Counted from the stretch's first letter, positions 35,132 to 44,556 are shown. The stretch is DNA of 49,053 bases from Bog-756 sp036513075 (GCA_036513075.1 DATBZS010000073.1:1-49053); one strand, 5' to 3'. Notes: generated by a model not told the origin, from the sequence alone. Program-made: numbers and translations.

Positions 35132-37789
35132 GGGGAACGAGCCCTCGAAGGAGGCGACCGGGCGGCCGCGCAGGTCGACCAGCCATCCCGACCGACCGGG
35201 CAGTCCGACCGTCGTCGCCCGGTCTGTCGGGTTGAAGACCCGGACCTCGAGCGAACCGGCGTTCCGGCGGACCGAGGACACCTCGGCGCCGTCGACGGTC
35301 AGCTCGGTGCCCCGGTCGGGGCGGTCGCCGCCGCCGAACGAGCTGGACAGCCGGAGCGGGACGAGCACGTCATCGGCCAGAGCGTAGGGATCGATCTCAG
35401 CCGTGGCCAACGCGTAGGTGACGTCGACCGGGCCGAGCATCTGGGGCCCGTCGAGGACGTCCATGGGCCCCGCCGGGAGCGGGCGGAGCGACATCCCCAT
35501 ACGGGACAGCATCCCGGTGGCCCGCAGCAGGGTCAATGCCAAGGTGCCGGCGGCCCGACCCGTGCCGGGGGCGCCGGCGATGTCGACCAATTCGTACTCG
35601 AGGAGCCCCTCGTGGACCACGGTGAGCCCGCCCGCCCGCACGAAACGGCGCGAAGGGAAGGTGGGCAGACCGAACTCCTCGGGGCGCCCTTCGGCGGTCA
35701 GTCCCCGTTCGACGATGGTGAAGGCGCACTCGGCTTCGGACGTGGTCGCAGGAGTAGGCAGTGGCAGGTGGGCCCTCAGGCGGTGGTCACGCGACGGATT
35801 GGTGAACCGGGTGCGGACCCGCACCGCCGGCTCGTCGGCCCGGAGCTCGAGCGTGGTGGTGACGACCACCTCCTTGGAGCCTGCCCGAGCATGGGTGCCG
35901 CCGTCCACACACTCGGGCCAGGTGTAGATGGCCACGATGTCGACGGTGGCCCGGACCGGGCCCGACTCGCCGGCGACGAGTACGACCGAATCCGGTGTGT
36001 CGACCGTGGTGTCGGTCCTCGGGGGGGAGTAGTTGTACGTGTCGCCGTGGTCGCCGCCGTCTACCAGGCGCCCGAAGCCTGGCATCCCGTCGAGGGCGAA
36101 CGTCCCGGTGGTCGGGTCGACGACCACGGTCACCAGCCCATTGGTCAGGGTCAGCCCGGCCGCCGCGTCGCCGGTCAGTCTCACCGGATGGGTCAGCGGG
36201 GCGGGGGCGAACGTGCCCCAGCCGAACCCGGGCACCGGCTCCTGGCGGGCGAGCAGCCGACGGACCGGGGGTTGGTCGATGACCAGCCGGACCTCGGTGT
36301 CGGGCCGGGCGGTCAAGCGGGTGAACAGCTCGCGCTTGACCTCCTCGACCGGCACTCCTTCCCGGGGCTCGGGTCCGATGACCACGGTGACGTCGAGCCC
36401 GGTCTCGTCCTCGGACAGGTTCACGTCGGTCACATAGGCCTGGTCGTCAATGCGGGCGCCCTGGAGGAGTCCCAGCATGTTGCGGACGGTCTCGCCGTCG
36501 AGGGTCATCGAGCCGGGGAGCCCCCTGCGCTCGGACAGCACCTGGACATCGGGGCCGGGCTCGCCGACGGCGGGCACGACCACCTCGACCAGGCCTCCTC
36601 GATCGCGGGCCGACGGGTTGACAACCACGGGACCCGGGACGGCCATCGAGCGGCCGACCGCCTGCAGCGCCTGCTCGGTGAGCCCTTCGCCGAGGTGGCG
36701 GGCCTCGGCGTAGCGGTGGAGCACCGCATCGACGACGTCGTCGGCCGAGCACGCGCAGATCGAGTCGTGGGCCGAGTTCCGGACCACCAGCGTCCAGGCA
36801 ACGTCGAGAAAAGCGCCGGGCCACCGCTCAGCCGTCAGAAACAGGGCGGACAGCGGCTCGGCCAGCTGCTCGAGTGACCGTTCGGCCCGCGAGGCGGCCT
36901 GCTTCACGGCGACCCGGTTGGAGGCCACCCCCATGAGGACGTTGGACCGGAAGCCGGACCGCAGCTCGCCCTGCCACTCCACCAGGCCGTCGCGGCTGGT
37001 GCCGCCCAGATAGTCCGAAAGCGAGGAGATCGACAGCTCGAACTCGTCCTGGAGCTGGTTGGCCTCGGCCACCACACGGCCCAGCCACGGTTGGGGGCGC
37101 AGGTGGTCCGAGCCGTTCATGAGCAGCATCGGGCCGTCCTCGGGCAGGAACGAGGCGAACTCCTCCTCCATGGCCGCCAACCGGCGGACCAGCTGCTTGG
37201 CGTCTTCGGGGAGGGCGGCGCCGTTGCCGTACCCGGCGACCAGGTACTCGGCCCGGACGCTCGATCCATCGGGGGCGGTCCATACGAAGGCGGTGCGGTC
37301 GACCGTCGACGGCACCCCCCGCCACACCACGGTGTGGCCGAATCCGGCCTGGTCGAGGATCTGGGGCATCTGGGCCACGTGGCCGAACATGTCGGGCAGG
37401 TAGCCGACCTCCATCACACCGCCGAAGTCACTGCCTCGCAGGATCCCCTGTTGGAGATTGCGGACGATCGTCTCACCGGACACCAGGAACTCGTCCATGA
37501 GGATGTACCACGGGCCGACGGTGATCCGGCCGGCCGCGGCCAGGGCCTGCAGGCGCCCCTCGTTCTCGGGACGGATCTCCACGTAGTCGTCGATCACGGC
37601 GAGCTGGCCGTCGAGCAGGAAGTGGCTGTAGGAGGTGTCGCGCTCCATCAGGTCGAGCAGGTCGTCGACCATGCGCACCAGTTTCAACCGGTAGGTCTGG
37701 AACGGGTCGTACCACTCCCGGTCCCAGTGGGTGTGGGGGACGACGGCGACGCGGCGCCGCGCCCTGGTACGTCCGGGCTCGTCGGTCAC
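35087..37789 (-). CDS. Glycoside hydrolase family 38 alpha-mannosidase
   Basis: Zinc-dependent retaining alpha-mannosidase. 900 residues. The GH38 catalytic domain starts almost at the N-terminus: VPHTHWDREWYDPFQTY (zinc ligands in HTHWD), FLLDGQLAVIDDYVE, GPWYILMDEFLVSGE, and GYLPDMFGHVAQMPQIL with the predicted nucleophile Asp133; LLMNGSDH supplies a further conserved His. The middle helical and C-terminal beta domains follow (NSAHDSICACSADDVVDAVL, NPSARDRGGLVEVVVP). No signal peptide, so it is probably cytoplasmic and acts on imported or recycled mannosides. GTG start at 37789 overlaps the stop of the small gene upstream (GTGA). Confidence 0.93.
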   Translation of the reverse strand: MTDEPGRTRARRRVAVVPHTHWDREWYDPFQTYRLKLVRMVDDLLDLMERDTSYSHFLLDGQLAVIDDYVEIRPENEGRLQALAAAGRITVGPWYILMDEFLVSGETIVRNLQQGILRGSDFGGVMEVGYLPDMFGHVAQMPQILDQAGFGHTVVWRGVPSTVDRTAFVWTAPDGSSVRAEYLVAGYGNGAALPEDAKQLVRRLAAMEEEFASFLPEDGPMLLMNGSDHLRPQPWLGRVVAEANQLQDEFELSISSLSDYLGGTSRDGLVEWQGELRSGFRSNVLMGVASNRVAVKQAASRAERSLEQLAEPLSALFLTAERWPGAFLDVAWTLVVRNSAHDSICACSADDVVDAVLHRYAEARHLGEGLTEQALQAVGRSMAVPGPVVVNPSARDRGGLVEVVVPAVGEPGPDVQVLSERRGLPGSMTLDGETVRNMLGLLQGARIDDQAYVTDVNLSEDETGLDVTVVIGPEPREGVPVEEVKRELFTRLTARPDTEVRLVIDQPPVRRLLARQEPVPGFGWGTFAPAPLTHPVRLTGDAAAGLTLTNGLVTVVVDPTTGTFALDGMPGFGRLVDGGDHGDTYNYSPPRTDTTVDTPDSVVLVAGESGPVRATVDIVAIYTWPECVDGGTHARAGSKEVVVTTTLELRADEPAVRVRTRFTNPSRDHRLRAHLPLPTPATTSEAECAFTIVERGLTAEGRPEEFGLPTFPSRRFVRAGGLTVVHEGLLEYELVDIAGAPGTGRAAGTLALTLLRATGMLSRMGMSLRPLPAGPMDVLDGPQMLGPVDVTYALATAEIDPYALADDVLVPLRLSSSFGGGDRPDRGTELTVDGAEVSSVRRNAGSLEVRVFNPTDRATTVGLPGRSGWLVDLRGRPVASFEGSFPLRPHGIATARLDAG

Positions 37790-38040
37790 GCCTCGAGGTT
37801 CCCGTATTCGGCCTCGTAGGCCTGCAGCTCGGTCACCAGCCGCTCGGCATCGGCCGTCGTCTGGTCGGTCCCCCGGCCCACCCGCTCGGCATACACCGCC
37901 GCTCCGAGGTCGTGGAGCAGCCCATCGGCCCGGTGCTTGGCTGTGGCCTGGTCGAGTTTCTCCTGCCCGGCCTTGGTGGCCTCGTTGGCTTTGGCCAATC
38001 CGACCTCTGCCTGGGCCTTGACCTTGTCCATGAATCCCAT
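37786..38040 (-). CDS. Small helical protein coupled to the mannosidase
   Basis: 84-residue charged, Ala-rich protein: MGFMDKVKAQAEVGLAKANE, ATKAGQEKLDQATAKHRADG, then LHDLGAAVYAERVGRGTDQT and AERLVTELQAYEAEYGNLEA. It is predicted to be almost entirely alpha-helical, with a repetitive amphipathic N-terminus like actinobacterial proteins of unknown function that begin MGFMDKxKAxAE. No membrane segment. The ribosome site (GAGGAGGTG, 5 bases from the ATG) is strong. The stop overlaps the mannosidase start, so it is the first gene of that operon; a longer upstream frame would run into the divergent acyl-CoA synthetase region. Function unknown. Confidence 0.78.
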   Translation of the reverse strand: MGFMDKVKAQAEVGLAKANEATKAGQEKLDQATAKHRADGLLHDLGAAVYAERVGRGTDQTTADAERLVTELQAYEAEYGNLEA

Positions 38041-38154
38041 GACACCTCCTCGCGTGGTCCTCGACGACGTTGGGCTAAGACTAGGACGCGTGCTCCCGGC
38101 CGTGGGTCGGCCACGGTGCACTGTCCGTCCGACGCCCCTGACAAGGAGCCCACC

Positions 38155-39669
38155 GTGCGCCCCTGGCGTGACCACCTGGAACCCGACGACTCCTTGGTCG
38201 CCGAGGCCGGACCCGGAGCCGCGGACTTGGTCCATTCCGGCACGCTGCTTCACGACTGGGGACGTCGGTGGGCCGACGACCCCGCCGCCCGGCTGTGGCA
38301 CGAGGGCGGCAGGTGGTGGACAGCGGGGGAGTTCGACGAGGCCACCCGTCGGGCCGCCGGACGGCTGTCAGGCGCAGGTCTCCGGCCAGGCGACCGCGTG
38401 GTGTGGTCCACCGACCCGTCGGTGGACGCCCTCGTGGCTCATGTCGGGGCGCTGCGGTCCGGTCTGGTAGTCGTGCCGGCCAACACTGCGTACTCGCCGC
38501 GTGAGCTGGCCCACATCGTGACCGACGTCCGGGCTGCGGCGGCGGTGGTGGGCCGGCCCGAGCAGGCCGACTGGGTGCGCCAGGCGTCGGCCGGGCCGAT
38601 CGTCGTCACCGGTCCCGGACTCGACCTGCCCGACGCCGACCCGGGACCGCTCGACGCGGCCGGTCCAGACGACCCGGCGCTCATCTGTTTCACCTCGGGG
38701 ACGACCGGCGTGCCCAAGGGGGCGGTGCTTCGCCACCGAAATCTGCTGGCCGGGGTCGGTTCGCTCACCCGGGCCTGGCGGATGACACCCGAGGACCGGC
38801 TGGTGCACTGCCTTCCGATCTTCCACGCTCACGGCCTGGTGGTCGGGGCATACGGCATGATGTCGGCCGGGGGGTCGGCCGTGCTGCTGCCCGGCTTCGC
38901 CCCCGATGCGGTGGCTGACGCCGTGCGCGATCACCGGGCTTCACTGTTCTTCGGGGTGCCGACCATGTACCACCGACTGGTGGCATCGGGCCGGGCCGGC
39001 GAGCTGGCCTCCCTCCGACTGAGCGTGTCGGGCTCTGCCCCGTTGCCGACCGAGCTCCACCAAGCTGCCTCGGCGGCCATCGGAAGCGTCGTCCTCGAGC
39101 GCTACGGCATGACCGAGACCCTCATGAACACGTCGAACCCCTACGCAGGGGAACGGCGGGCCGGCACGGTCGGATTCCCGTTGCCCGGGGTGGAGGTCGT
39201 CCTCGACGACGGCGGCGAGGTGCTGCTGCGCGGCCCCAACGTCTTCGATGGCTACTTCGAACGCCAGGCGGCCAACGCGGCGGCATTCCGAGACCGGGGC
39301 GACGGCGGAGGTCCGTGGTTCGCCACGGGCGATCTCGGCAGCGACGAGGACGGCTACCTGGTCATCCGGGGCCGGTCCACCGAGCTCATCATCTCGGGTG
39401 GGTTCAACGTCTATCCGACCGAGGTGGAGGACGTCCTGTCCGGATGCCCGGGAGTGGCCGAGGTGGCCGTCACCGGGACACCGTCCGACGAGTGGGGCGA
39501 GGTGGTGACGGCCTGGGTGGTGCCCGACGGCTCCGCCCCGTCGATCGACGACATGCGGGCCCACTGTGCCGGACTGCTCGCCTCCTACAAGCAGCCCCGC
39601 CTCATCCGGATTGTCGACGCGCTGCCCCGCAACGCGCTCGGGAAGGTCGTCCGCAGCCTGCTCCGATGA
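38155..39669 (+). CDS. matB: Acyl-CoA synthetase, probably malonyl-CoA synthetase (MatB-like)
   Basis: AMP-forming ligase. 504 residues. The P-loop is ICFTSGTTGVPKGAVLRHRN. The set LPIFHAHGLVVGAYGMMSAG, LFFGVPTMYHRLV, ERYGMTETLMNTSNPYAGER and GTVGFPLPGVEV follows MatB, the malonyl/methylmalonyl-CoA synthetase, more closely than fatty-acid ligases; the adenylate hinge ATGDLGSDEDGYLVIRGR and the catalytic Lys in PRNALGKVVRSLL are present. The GTG at 38155 has AAGGAG 6 bases upstream and gives a normal N-terminus; longer frames cross the divergent small gene. Substrate assignment is by motif resemblance only. Confidence 0.82.
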   Translation: MRPWRDHLEPDDSLVAEAGPGAADLVHSGTLLHDWGRRWADDPAARLWHEGGRWWTAGEFDEATRRAAGRLSGAGLRPGDRVVWSTDPSVDALVAHVGALRSGLVVVPANTAYSPRELAHIVTDVRAAAAVVGRPEQADWVRQASAGPIVVTGPGLDLPDADPGPLDAAGPDDPALICFTSGTTGVPKGAVLRHRNLLAGVGSLTRAWRMTPEDRLVHCLPIFHAHGLVVGAYGMMSAGGSAVLLPGFAPDAVADAVRDHRASLFFGVPTMYHRLVASGRAGELASLRLSVSGSAPLPTELHQAASAAIGSVVLERYGMTETLMNTSNPYAGERRAGTVGFPLPGVEVVLDDGGEVLLRGPNVFDGYFERQAANAAAFRDRGDGGGPWFATGDLGSDEDGYLVIRGRSTELIISGGFNVYPTEVEDVLSGCPGVAEVAVTGTPSDEWGEVVTAWVVPDGSAPSIDDMRAHCAGLLASYKQPRLIRIVDALPRNALGKVVRSLLR

Positions 39670-39695
39670 TGCCGGGCGGAGCCGGATCGTCGGGG

Positions 39696-39701
39696 TAGGT
39701 T
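39696..39701 (+). promoter_or_regulatory. -10 element of rnhB, leaderless type
   Basis: TAGGTT, 6 bases before the rnhB ATG at 39708, in the 38-base gap after the acyl-CoA synthetase gene. Confidence 0.5.
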
Positions 39702-39707
39702 TCCGGC

Positions 39708-40409
39708 ATGGCCCGACCGTCGAGGCGAGTGGAGCGGCGCTCTGGTGCCGGTGGTGGCCGCCGCCCCGTCGGGGTGCCGACCCTCCGCCTCGAGCGCCGC
39801 CTCCTCCGGTCGGAGGTGCACCGGCTCGGCGCCATGGACGAAGTCGGTCGCGGCTCTCCGGCCGGTCCCCTCCACGTCGGGCTCGTCGTGATGGACCGCT
39901 CGAGTGCCCGCCCGCCGACCGGCATCCGGGACTCGAAGCTCCTCACGCCCGGGACCCGGGAGCGACTGGTGCCGCGGATCGAGTCCTGGGCCACGGCCTG
40001 GGCAGTCGGGACCGCCACCCCCGACGAGATCGACGCGCTCGGCCTGACCGCCGCCCTCCGCCTGGCCGGTACCCGGGCGCTCGGGCAGGTGGGAGAACCA
40101 CCGGACCTCGTGGTCCTCGACGGGAACCACGACTGGCTGACGCCGGACGGAGCACCCACCGAGATGTCTGTGCGACCAGAAGTGCACACCCGGGTCAAAG
40201 CCGACCTCACCTGCACCTCGGTGGCCGCGGCAAGCATCCTGGCCAAGGTGGCACGCGACGCCGTCATGGTGGGGTTGGCGGCCGACTACCCCGGCTACCA
40301 GTGGGAAGCGAACAAGGGGTACGGCACCGACGCTCATTTCGCCGCCATCCGACGCCTGGGCACCACACCCCACCACCGTCGTTCCTGGCGGCTACCGGAG
40401 ACCACCTGA
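39708..40409 (+). CDS. rnhB: Ribonuclease HII
   Basis: Cleaves the RNA strand of RNA-DNA hybrids and excises single ribonucleotides. 233 residues with the four acidic residues: Asp44-Glu45 in MDEVGRGSPAGPLHVG, Asp138 in VVLDGNHDW and Asp166 in RVKADLTCTSVAAASILAKV. The motif after DEVGRG reads SPAGP where most have GP/PLAGP, a mild change. The first ~25 residues are a basic Arg/Gly-rich extension (RPSRRVERRSGAGGGRR) typical of actinobacterial members. The ATG follows TAGGTT by 6 bases, suggesting a leaderless transcript. Confidence 0.94.
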   Translation: MARPSRRVERRSGAGGGRRPVGVPTLRLERRLLRSEVHRLGAMDEVGRGSPAGPLHVGLVVMDRSSARPPTGIRDSKLLTPGTRERLVPRIESWATAWAVGTATPDEIDALGLTAALRLAGTRALGQVGEPPDLVVLDGNHDWLTPDGAPTEMSVRPEVHTRVKADLTCTSVAAASILAKVARDAVMVGLAADYPGYQWEANKGYGTDAHFAAIRRLGTTPHHRRSWRLPETT

Positions 40410-40470
40410 CAGGTGTCACCCACCGGGGGCTTGACCGGGGCACGGTGTCGATGTCGCCGGTCCCGACCCG

Positions 40471-41721
40471 CTAGGTGGGCGACGGCTCCTTCGGCAAACC
40501 GAGTACCCGCTCACCGAGGATGTTGCGCATGACCTCGTCCGACCCTCCGGCGATGCGCATGCCCGGTACGCCCAGCAGGTACTGGGTCCAGGCGTACGAG
40601 CCCCAGGCGCCGGTGTCGGCCACCAGAGCTGGTCCGAAGATCGACGAGACCAGCTCGTAGGACCGCACCATGTTGGCGGTCAGCGACAGCTTGCCCAGCG
40701 ACATCTCCGGTCCGGGCAGCTGCCCGGCGGCGATCTTGGCCATGGCCCGGCGGTTGGTATAGCCGGCCACCCGCTCGTGGATGACGATGTCGGCCAACTG
40801 CTGGCGGATCAATGGGTCGTCCGCCTTGCCGACCGAGCGGGCCGCCTCGATGAGTCGGGTGGACTGCGGCAGGCTGACGCCCCCGCCCCCGCCGCCGATG
40901 GACGCCCGTTCATTCATCAGCGTGGTGAGGGCGACCGTCCAGCCGCCGTTCACCTCGCCCAGCAGATGGGAGTCGGGGACCCGGACGTCGGTGAAGAACA
41001 CCTCGTTGAACGAGGCACCACCGGTCATCTGGCGCAACGGACGGACCTCGACGCCGGCAGCTCGCATGTCGACGACGAATCCGGTCAGTCCGCGGTGCTT
41101 GGGCAGGTCGGGGTCGGTGCGGCAGATGATCTCGCCGATGTCGGACACCTGGGCCCCCGAGGTCCACACCTTCTGGCCGTTGAGGATCCACTCGTCGCCG
41201 TCTTTGACCGCCCGGGTCTGGAGCGATGCGAGGTCTGATCCCGACGATGGCTCGCTGAACAGCTGGCAGCCCACGATGTCACCCCGCCACATCTTGCGCA
41301 GGTAGGCCTCTTTCACCTCCGGCGTGGCATGGGCCAGGATCGTCGGGGCGACCATGCCGAGGCCGATGCCGTAGATCGACTGCGACGGCGCCCGGTAGTT
41401 CGAGGCCACCCGGCCCCAGATGCGCTGGTAGTCGCTGGACAGGCCCCGCCCGCCGTACTCGGTGGGACCGGTGATCCAGCCGAAGCCGGCGTCGAAGACC
41501 TTCTGGGCCCAGGACCGGGACAGGGCCAGGTCGGCCTCCTGCTGCTCGGGTGACCGCTCGGGGAAGAGACTGACGTCGTCCGAACCCTGGCCCCACACGA
41601 AGACCTCCTCGGGGCGCTTCTCGGCGTTGGCATCCAAGAACGCCCGCGCCCCGGCCTCGAATTCGTCGGGCGTCGGCGACCCCGCGGCACTGGTCGGCTC
41701 GGCCTGCTCGGTGACGGTCAT
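40471..41721 (-). CDS. Acyl-CoA dehydrogenase
   Basis: FAD-dependent alpha,beta-dehydrogenation of an acyl-CoA. 416 residues: GFGWITGPTEYGGRGLSSDY, QLFSEPSSGSDLASLQTRAV, DEWILNGQKVWTSGAQVSDI (FAD-binding region), LTGFVVDMRAAGVEVRPLRQ, FNEVFFTDVRVPDSHLLGEV, and GSDEVMRNILGERVLGLP at the end. It resembles the actinobacterial FadE groups used for steroid side chains or unusual acids; substrate unknown. ATG at 41721 with GGGGGA 9 bases upstream; the long open frame beyond is rejected since it covers the divergent transporter start. Confidence 0.9.
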   Translation of the reverse strand: MTVTEQAEPTSAAGSPTPDEFEAGARAFLDANAEKRPEEVFVWGQGSDDVSLFPERSPEQQEADLALSRSWAQKVFDAGFGWITGPTEYGGRGLSSDYQRIWGRVASNYRAPSQSIYGIGLGMVAPTILAHATPEVKEAYLRKMWRGDIVGCQLFSEPSSGSDLASLQTRAVKDGDEWILNGQKVWTSGAQVSDIGEIICRTDPDLPKHRGLTGFVVDMRAAGVEVRPLRQMTGGASFNEVFFTDVRVPDSHLLGEVNGGWTVALTTLMNERASIGGGGGGVSLPQSTRLIEAARSVGKADDPLIRQQLADIVIHERVAGYTNRRAMAKIAAGQLPGPEMSLGKLSLTANMVRSYELVSSIFGPALVADTGAWGSYAWTQYLLGVPGMRIAGGSDEVMRNILGERVLGLPKEPSPT

Positions 41722-41881
41722 CTCTGGATCCCCCTGGTTCGGTGCCCCACGGCCTCTGACGTAGTGCCGCGGGCTCGGCAAAGCGTATCCGTGGCGGGCG
41801 AAAAGGGGGTCAGGGCCCCGGTGTGGAGATCGGGCCCCGACCTTCCGGTGGTTGCCCTTGCGGCTGCTGTAGACACTAGGC

Positions 41882-42787
41882 GTGGCATACGTCTTCGCCC
41901 TCATGGCCGGTCTGGCCAATGCGCTGAGTGCCATCTTCCAACGCATCGGGGTACAGAACGCACCGGCCGACACGGTCATGAACATCAAGCTGATCCGTCA
42001 CGCCCTCTCCAATGCGATCTGGTTCCTCGGGCTCGCCATGATCGTGGTGGGTTTCCTCTGCCAGGCCGTCGCACTCCACTTCGGCCAGCTCAGCTCCGTC
42101 CAGCCCCTGGTGACCACCGAACTCCTCTTCCTTGTCCTGATCCTCGGCGTGTGGTTCCGCTACCGCCTCGCCTGGCGGGAGTGGGGCGGGTCCTTGGCCG
42201 CGGCCGGCGGTCTCGCCACCTTCCTCGTGGTGGCCGCCCCCGGCGGCGGCAATATCGTCCCCAACCGACACGCCTGGATCGTCGTCTTCGTCGTGATCGG
42301 CGCGGTGTCGGCCGGATGCGCCACGCTCGGCTTCACCGGACCCCGCTGGTTCCGGGCGGCCATGTTCGGCTCTGCCGGGGCCGTGCTCTTCGCGTTGTCG
42401 GCCGCTCTGACCAAGCAGTTCACCACTCTGGTCTCGGAGGGGTGGGGCCACGTGTTCACCGACTGGGTCACCTACGCCATGGTCGCCACCGGGGTAGTCG
42501 GCCTGTTCCTGATCCAGAGCGCGTTCCACGCCGGCCCGATCACCGCGTCCCAGGCCGCCATCACCATTGTCGACCCGATCGTCAGTGTGGTGATCGGCAT
42601 TTACCTGTTCCACGACCGGCTGGATACGGCCGGCTGGCGCCTGCCGGTCGAGGTGGTGGCCATCCTGGTGGTGGTGGCCGGGATCATGGTGCTGTGCACG
42701 TCACCGCTGGTGGCAGGAGCCAAGGACGACTCGGGAAAAGGCGACATGTTGGTCCGCCAGGCGCGCGCCGCTCCGGAACCTTCCTGA
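41882..42787 (+). CDS. DMT/EamA-type transporter
   Basis: Integral membrane protein of the drug/metabolite transporter superfamily. 301 residues with about nine to ten helices in two related halves. The first begins MAYVFALMAGLANALSAIFQ and contains SSVQPLVTTELLFLVLILGV; the second has HAGPITASQAAITIVDPIVS and VVIGIYLFHDRLDTAGWRLP, the usual proline-rich end helices. The C-terminal 25 residues are hydrophilic. GTG start at 41882, with a TAGACA element 6 bases upstream. Substrate unknown. Divergent from the acyl-CoA dehydrogenase, with 160 bases between. Confidence 0.85.
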   Translation: MAYVFALMAGLANALSAIFQRIGVQNAPADTVMNIKLIRHALSNAIWFLGLAMIVVGFLCQAVALHFGQLSSVQPLVTTELLFLVLILGVWFRYRLAWREWGGSLAAAGGLATFLVVAAPGGGNIVPNRHAWIVVFVVIGAVSAGCATLGFTGPRWFRAAMFGSAGAVLFALSAALTKQFTTLVSEGWGHVFTDWVTYAMVATGVVGLFLIQSAFHAGPITASQAAITIVDPIVSVVIGIYLFHDRLDTAGWRLPVEVVAILVVVAGIMVLCTSPLVAGAKDDSGKGDMLVRQARAAPEPS

Positions 42788-42804
42788 CGGATACGCCTCA
42801 GGAA
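42781..42804. terminator. Hairpin overlapping the stops of two convergent genes
   Basis: TTCCTGA (42781-42787) / TCAGGAA (42798-42804), perfect 7-base arms, loop of 10 bases. Each arm contains the stop codon of one of the genes. Short, so of moderate strength. Confidence 0.45.
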
Positions 42805-43730
42805 CCGGTGAGCACCGAGTGCAACGCCTCGTCGAGGTCGGGATGGAGGAAGCCGAAGCCCGATCGCTCCAGCTGCTCGGGTCGGACGCGTTGGCTGGCC
42901 AGCACCATGTCCGTGGCCATCTCCGACCCGAGAGCGAGCTTCAGGGCGGGAGCCGGTACGACCATGAAGGACGGGCGATCGAGCGCACGGCCGAGGGCGG
43001 TGGCCAGTTCGGCGTCGGTGACCGGGTGGGGCGCGACGGCGTTGACCGGCCCGGACAGGGTGGCATCGCCCAGTGAGTACAGGATCACGGCCACCTGGTC
43101 ATCGAGAGTGATCCAGCTGCGGAACTGGCGTCCGGAGCCGATCCTGCCGCCCACGCCCAGCCGGAACAGCGGCAGTTGTTTAGCCAGTGCGCCGCCCGAC
43201 CGGCTCAGCACGATGCCGGTGCGCAGCAGCACGGTCCGGATATCCGCCTCGGCCGCCGGCGACGCGGCCTCCTCCCAGTCCACGCACACCCGGGCCAGGA
43301 ATCCCGACCCTGCCGGCGACGCTTCGGTCAGGACTTCGTCGCCCCGGTCGCCGTAGTAACCGACGGCCGACGCACTGACCAGGACCGGTGGAGCCGGCGT
43401 CAGGGCGGCGATGGTGCGGGCGAGCAGTCCGGTCGAGCGGGTGCGGCTCCCGATGATCTCGCGCTTGCGGTCAGGGGACCACCGCTTGTCACCAACGCCG
43501 GCACCGGCCAGGTGCACGGCTCCGTCGAACGGACCGGCCGCGTCGAGGGCGGCCGTGTCGATGGTGCCCTCCGACGGGTCCCAGGCCACCGAGGAGACAC
43601 CGGTAGGCGCGGGGTGGCGGCCGTCGGTCGAGTCGCGTACCAGTCGGGTGACGGTATCCCCACGGGCGAGTGCGGCATCGACCAGTGCGGTTCCGATGAG
43701 CCCGGACGATCCCGTCAGGAGTAGGTGCAT
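42798..43730 (-). CDS. TIGR01777-family NAD(P)-binding epimerase-like protein
   Basis: Extended short-chain dehydrogenase fold protein of the TIGR01777 (YfcH/SulA-like) family. 310 residues: nucleotide-binding LLLTGSSGLIGTALVDAALA, GAVHLAGAGVGDKRWS, a modified active-site region VSASAVGYYGDRGDE (the SxxxGYYG form of this family), FLARVCVDWEEAA, LLRTGIVLSRSGGAL, SWITLDDQVAVI and a C-terminal substrate domain ending GFGFLHPDLDEALHSVL. ATG at 43730; a TAGAAC element lies 7 bases upstream. Function is unknown in most bacteria. Confidence 0.9.
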   Translation of the reverse strand: MHLLLTGSSGLIGTALVDAALARGDTVTRLVRDSTDGRHPAPTGVSSVAWDPSEGTIDTAALDAAGPFDGAVHLAGAGVGDKRWSPDRKREIIGSRTRSTGLLARTIAALTPAPPVLVSASAVGYYGDRGDEVLTEASPAGSGFLARVCVDWEEAASPAAEADIRTVLLRTGIVLSRSGGALAKQLPLFRLGVGGRIGSGRQFRSWITLDDQVAVILYSLGDATLSGPVNAVAPHPVTDAELATALGRALDRPSFMVVPAPALKLALGSEMATDMVLASQRVRPEQLERSGFGFLHPDLDEALHSVLTGS

Positions 43731-43740
43731 GTCGTCGGTT

Positions 43741-44556
43741 CTACCCGGCGCCCGAACCGTGGACGCCGGGTTGTGATCGCATTGCCTTGGCCAACGCCAC
43801 CCGAACGAACCGCGCGAAGGCGTCCGGGTGGGTGAGGTGGGCCCCGTGGGCCGCGCCCTCGATCTCGATCAATTCCGCATCGGGCACGTGGGCGACCAGC
43901 CAGTCGGCTGACGCGCGGTGGTGCGCGACTGTTTCGCTGCCCCGACCGAACACGCCAGGGACGGCAAGGGTGGTGACGTCGAACGGGGGTTCGGCGCCCC
44001 GTATGGCGGCGAGCTCGGCGGCCAGCGCCGGCCCGTCGCCACGACGTGCCTCCTTGGTCGACTCGGGGAGCCTGTCCCACGCCGAGTCGCCGACCATCCG
44101 GCGGAAGAAGCGCTCGGCTGCCTGCCCTGGGTCATCGTTGCGCGGCTGGGGCCGGGAACCGTTGGGTCGGCTGGCCCAGGTGCCCAGCCATGGCATCGGT
44201 GGCTCGAATGCGGCCACGGCCAGGATCGGCCCCGGCCCTCCCGGGCGCAGCGCGGCCCCGAGGGCGATGTCGCCGCCGTAGCTGTGACCGACGACGATGG
44301 CAGGCCGACCGTCGATCACCGCCAGGAGGTCGCCGACGTGGCCGTCGAGGGTCTCGTGGACGGGGACCACGTGACGAGACCGGTGGTAGCCGCGGCGGTC
44401 GTAGGAGACGGTGTGGAGGTCGTCGAGCCGCCGGATGACGCGGGCGAAACTGGCGGCCCGGTCGAGTGACCCGTGGACGAGCACGACGAGCGGTGCGTCG
44501 GGGTCGACCCTCTCGGGGACGTGCTCGGTCAGGGACAGCTGGTGGTCGGTGGCCAT
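43741..44556 (-). CDS. Alpha/beta hydrolase
   Basis: Predicted serine hydrolase. 271 residues: LVVLVHGSLDRAASFARVI (oxyanion region), VSYDRRGYHRSR, nucleophile elbow VGHSYGG with the catalytic Ser, and the catalytic His in EGAAHGAHLTHPDAFARFV. The acidic member of the triad is not clear but lies in or after VTTLAVPGVFGRGSETV. ATG at 44556 (MATDHQLSLTEHVPERVD) is chosen over a longer frame. It precedes the epimerase gene by 10 bases and they may be co-transcribed. Substrate unknown. Confidence 0.88.
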   Translation of the reverse strand: MATDHQLSLTEHVPERVDPDAPLVVLVHGSLDRAASFARVIRRLDDLHTVSYDRRGYHRSRHVVPVHETLDGHVGDLLAVIDGRPAIVVGHSYGGDIALGAALRPGGPGPILAVAAFEPPMPWLGTWASRPNGSRPQPRNDDPGQAAERFFRRMVGDSAWDRLPESTKEARRGDGPALAAELAAIRGAEPPFDVTTLAVPGVFGRGSETVAHHRASADWLVAHVPDAELIEIEGAAHGAHLTHPDAFARFVRVALAKAMRSQPGVHGSGAG

